A stretch of DNA of 64,000 bases from the NCBI GenBank assembly GCA_910574715.1, contig CAJTCH010000003.1, positions 62,001 through 126,000 of the forward strand. The letters are read 5' to 3'. Position 1 is the first letter of the stretch. The number at the start of each line of letters is the position of its first letter. Both the position numbers and the translations under genes were made by a program. The DNA is from Lachnospiraceae bacterium. GTDB taxonomy: Bacteria; Bacillota; Clostridia; Lachnospirales; Lachnospiraceae. The notes beneath the pieces were generated by a model. That model was given only the letters and a program-made list of their open reading frames with translations. It was not told the origin of the DNA and did no database searches. Positions 63,710 through 64,000 of the stretch are shown here, one piece after another.

Positions 63710-64000
63710 TTACTCAACTCCTAGCTTTTTCATAAGAACATTCAAAGACTCTACGTCCGGCAGAAGCAGCATTGTGCTGTCCAATGCTTTCCCGTCTATT
63801 TTAAAATCTCCTGTTATCATCATAATCTTGTCTGAATGCTGTCCCATCATCGCGATCGGCACGCTCATGATCCCGCCAAGCATATTAATGGCCAGCTGCG
63901 GAACAGACAGCTCCACATTCACTCCCGTCAGGGAAGACATTGCTGTAATATATGAGGATATCACAATATTCCCGATCTCTATCAGAACAGATGAATCAAT
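63710..64000 (-). CDS. cheC: CheY-P phosphatase CheC (partial, N-terminus off the right edge)
   Basis: The C-terminal 96 residues of CheC, cut at its start by the window end. The last turn reads SSVLIEIGNIVISSYITAMS, the CheC signature helix (EIGNI), followed by VPIAMMGQHSDKIMMITGDF and LLLPDVESLNVLMKKLGV. CheC dephosphorylates CheY and is inhibited by CheD, which is encoded next to it, separated by four bases. Confidence 0.9.
   Translation of the reverse strand: MDSSVLIEIGNIVISSYITAMSSLTGVNVELSVPQLAINMLGGIMSVPIAMMGQHSDKIMMITGDFKIDGKALDSTMLLLPDVESLNVLMKKLGVE

Overview
The window reads as chromosomal DNA of a motile, strictly anaerobic Lachnospiraceae-type Clostridia (moderate GC, strong AGGAGG ribosome sites). 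The evidence is an anaerobic class III ribonucleotide reductase, a meso-diaminopimelate dehydrogenase, a T-box in front of metG, CheV/CheC/CheD chemotaxis and FliD/FliS, and an intracellular arabinan-degradation locus. I cannot name the species. No rRNA, tRNA, CRISPR array, prophage or conjugative element was seen. Both ends cut a gene (an FtsX-like permease on the left, cheC on the right).

Layout. 1-4.3 kb: a two-component system (OmpR-type regulator and histidine kinase) upstream of a MacB/Bce-like ABC transporter, interrupted by a tiny plus-strand gene and a 158-bp palindromic element. 4.3-14.9 kb: an arabinan/arabino-oligosaccharide locus. One probable minus-strand operon (GH127, binding protein, two permeases, GH51, YesL) has a promoter flanked by LacI-type operators, next to the LacI-family regulator gene and a divergent GH43 enzyme. 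14.9-17.8 kb: nrdD-nrdG with candidate NrdR boxes. 17.8-24.4 kb: HAD phosphatase, a miniature transposable element with 8-bp target duplication, an XRE regulator facing a small secreted protein, then metG-ddh-tatD, with a T-box leader that carries a second family member of the 158-bp element. 24.4-30.9 kb: accessory genes (Uma2-like nuclease, two unrecognised proteins, an Rpn-family nuclease, ribokinase, TetR regulator).

31-37.9 kb: a compact plus-strand operon (M14 metallocarboxypeptidase, DUF969, DUF979, M29-type aminopeptidase, pyroglutamyl peptidase) behind a promoter overlapped by an 11+3+11 inverted repeat. It is probably controlled by the divergent TetR gene and dedicated to peptides that end in pyroglutamate. 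37.9-41.1 kb: rsmA, citrate synthase and an alpha/beta hydrolase, tightly packed. 41.2-47.9 kb: hybrid sensor kinase with a small partner, a chemoreceptor overlapped by a degenerate nucleotidyltransferase-like protein, and an orphan FtsE-like ATPase. 48-49 kb: a secreted C39 peptidase.

48.8-64 kb: flagellar cap/chaperone genes (fliD, fliS, fliT-like), a ParA-ComFB pair, an AAA/PD-(D/E)XK ATPase bracketed by a 59-bp duplication of the comFB 3' end, a tandemly duplicated Rpn module (one copy broken), and a chemotaxis run (cheC, cheD, cheV, EAL-HDOD, SprA-like, chemoreceptor with a zinc-type sensor).

The strongest unusual signals are the 158-bp element inside the metG T-box, the TetR/pyroglutamyl-peptide operon, the bracketed ATPase, and the repeated Rpn modules that share their leaders.
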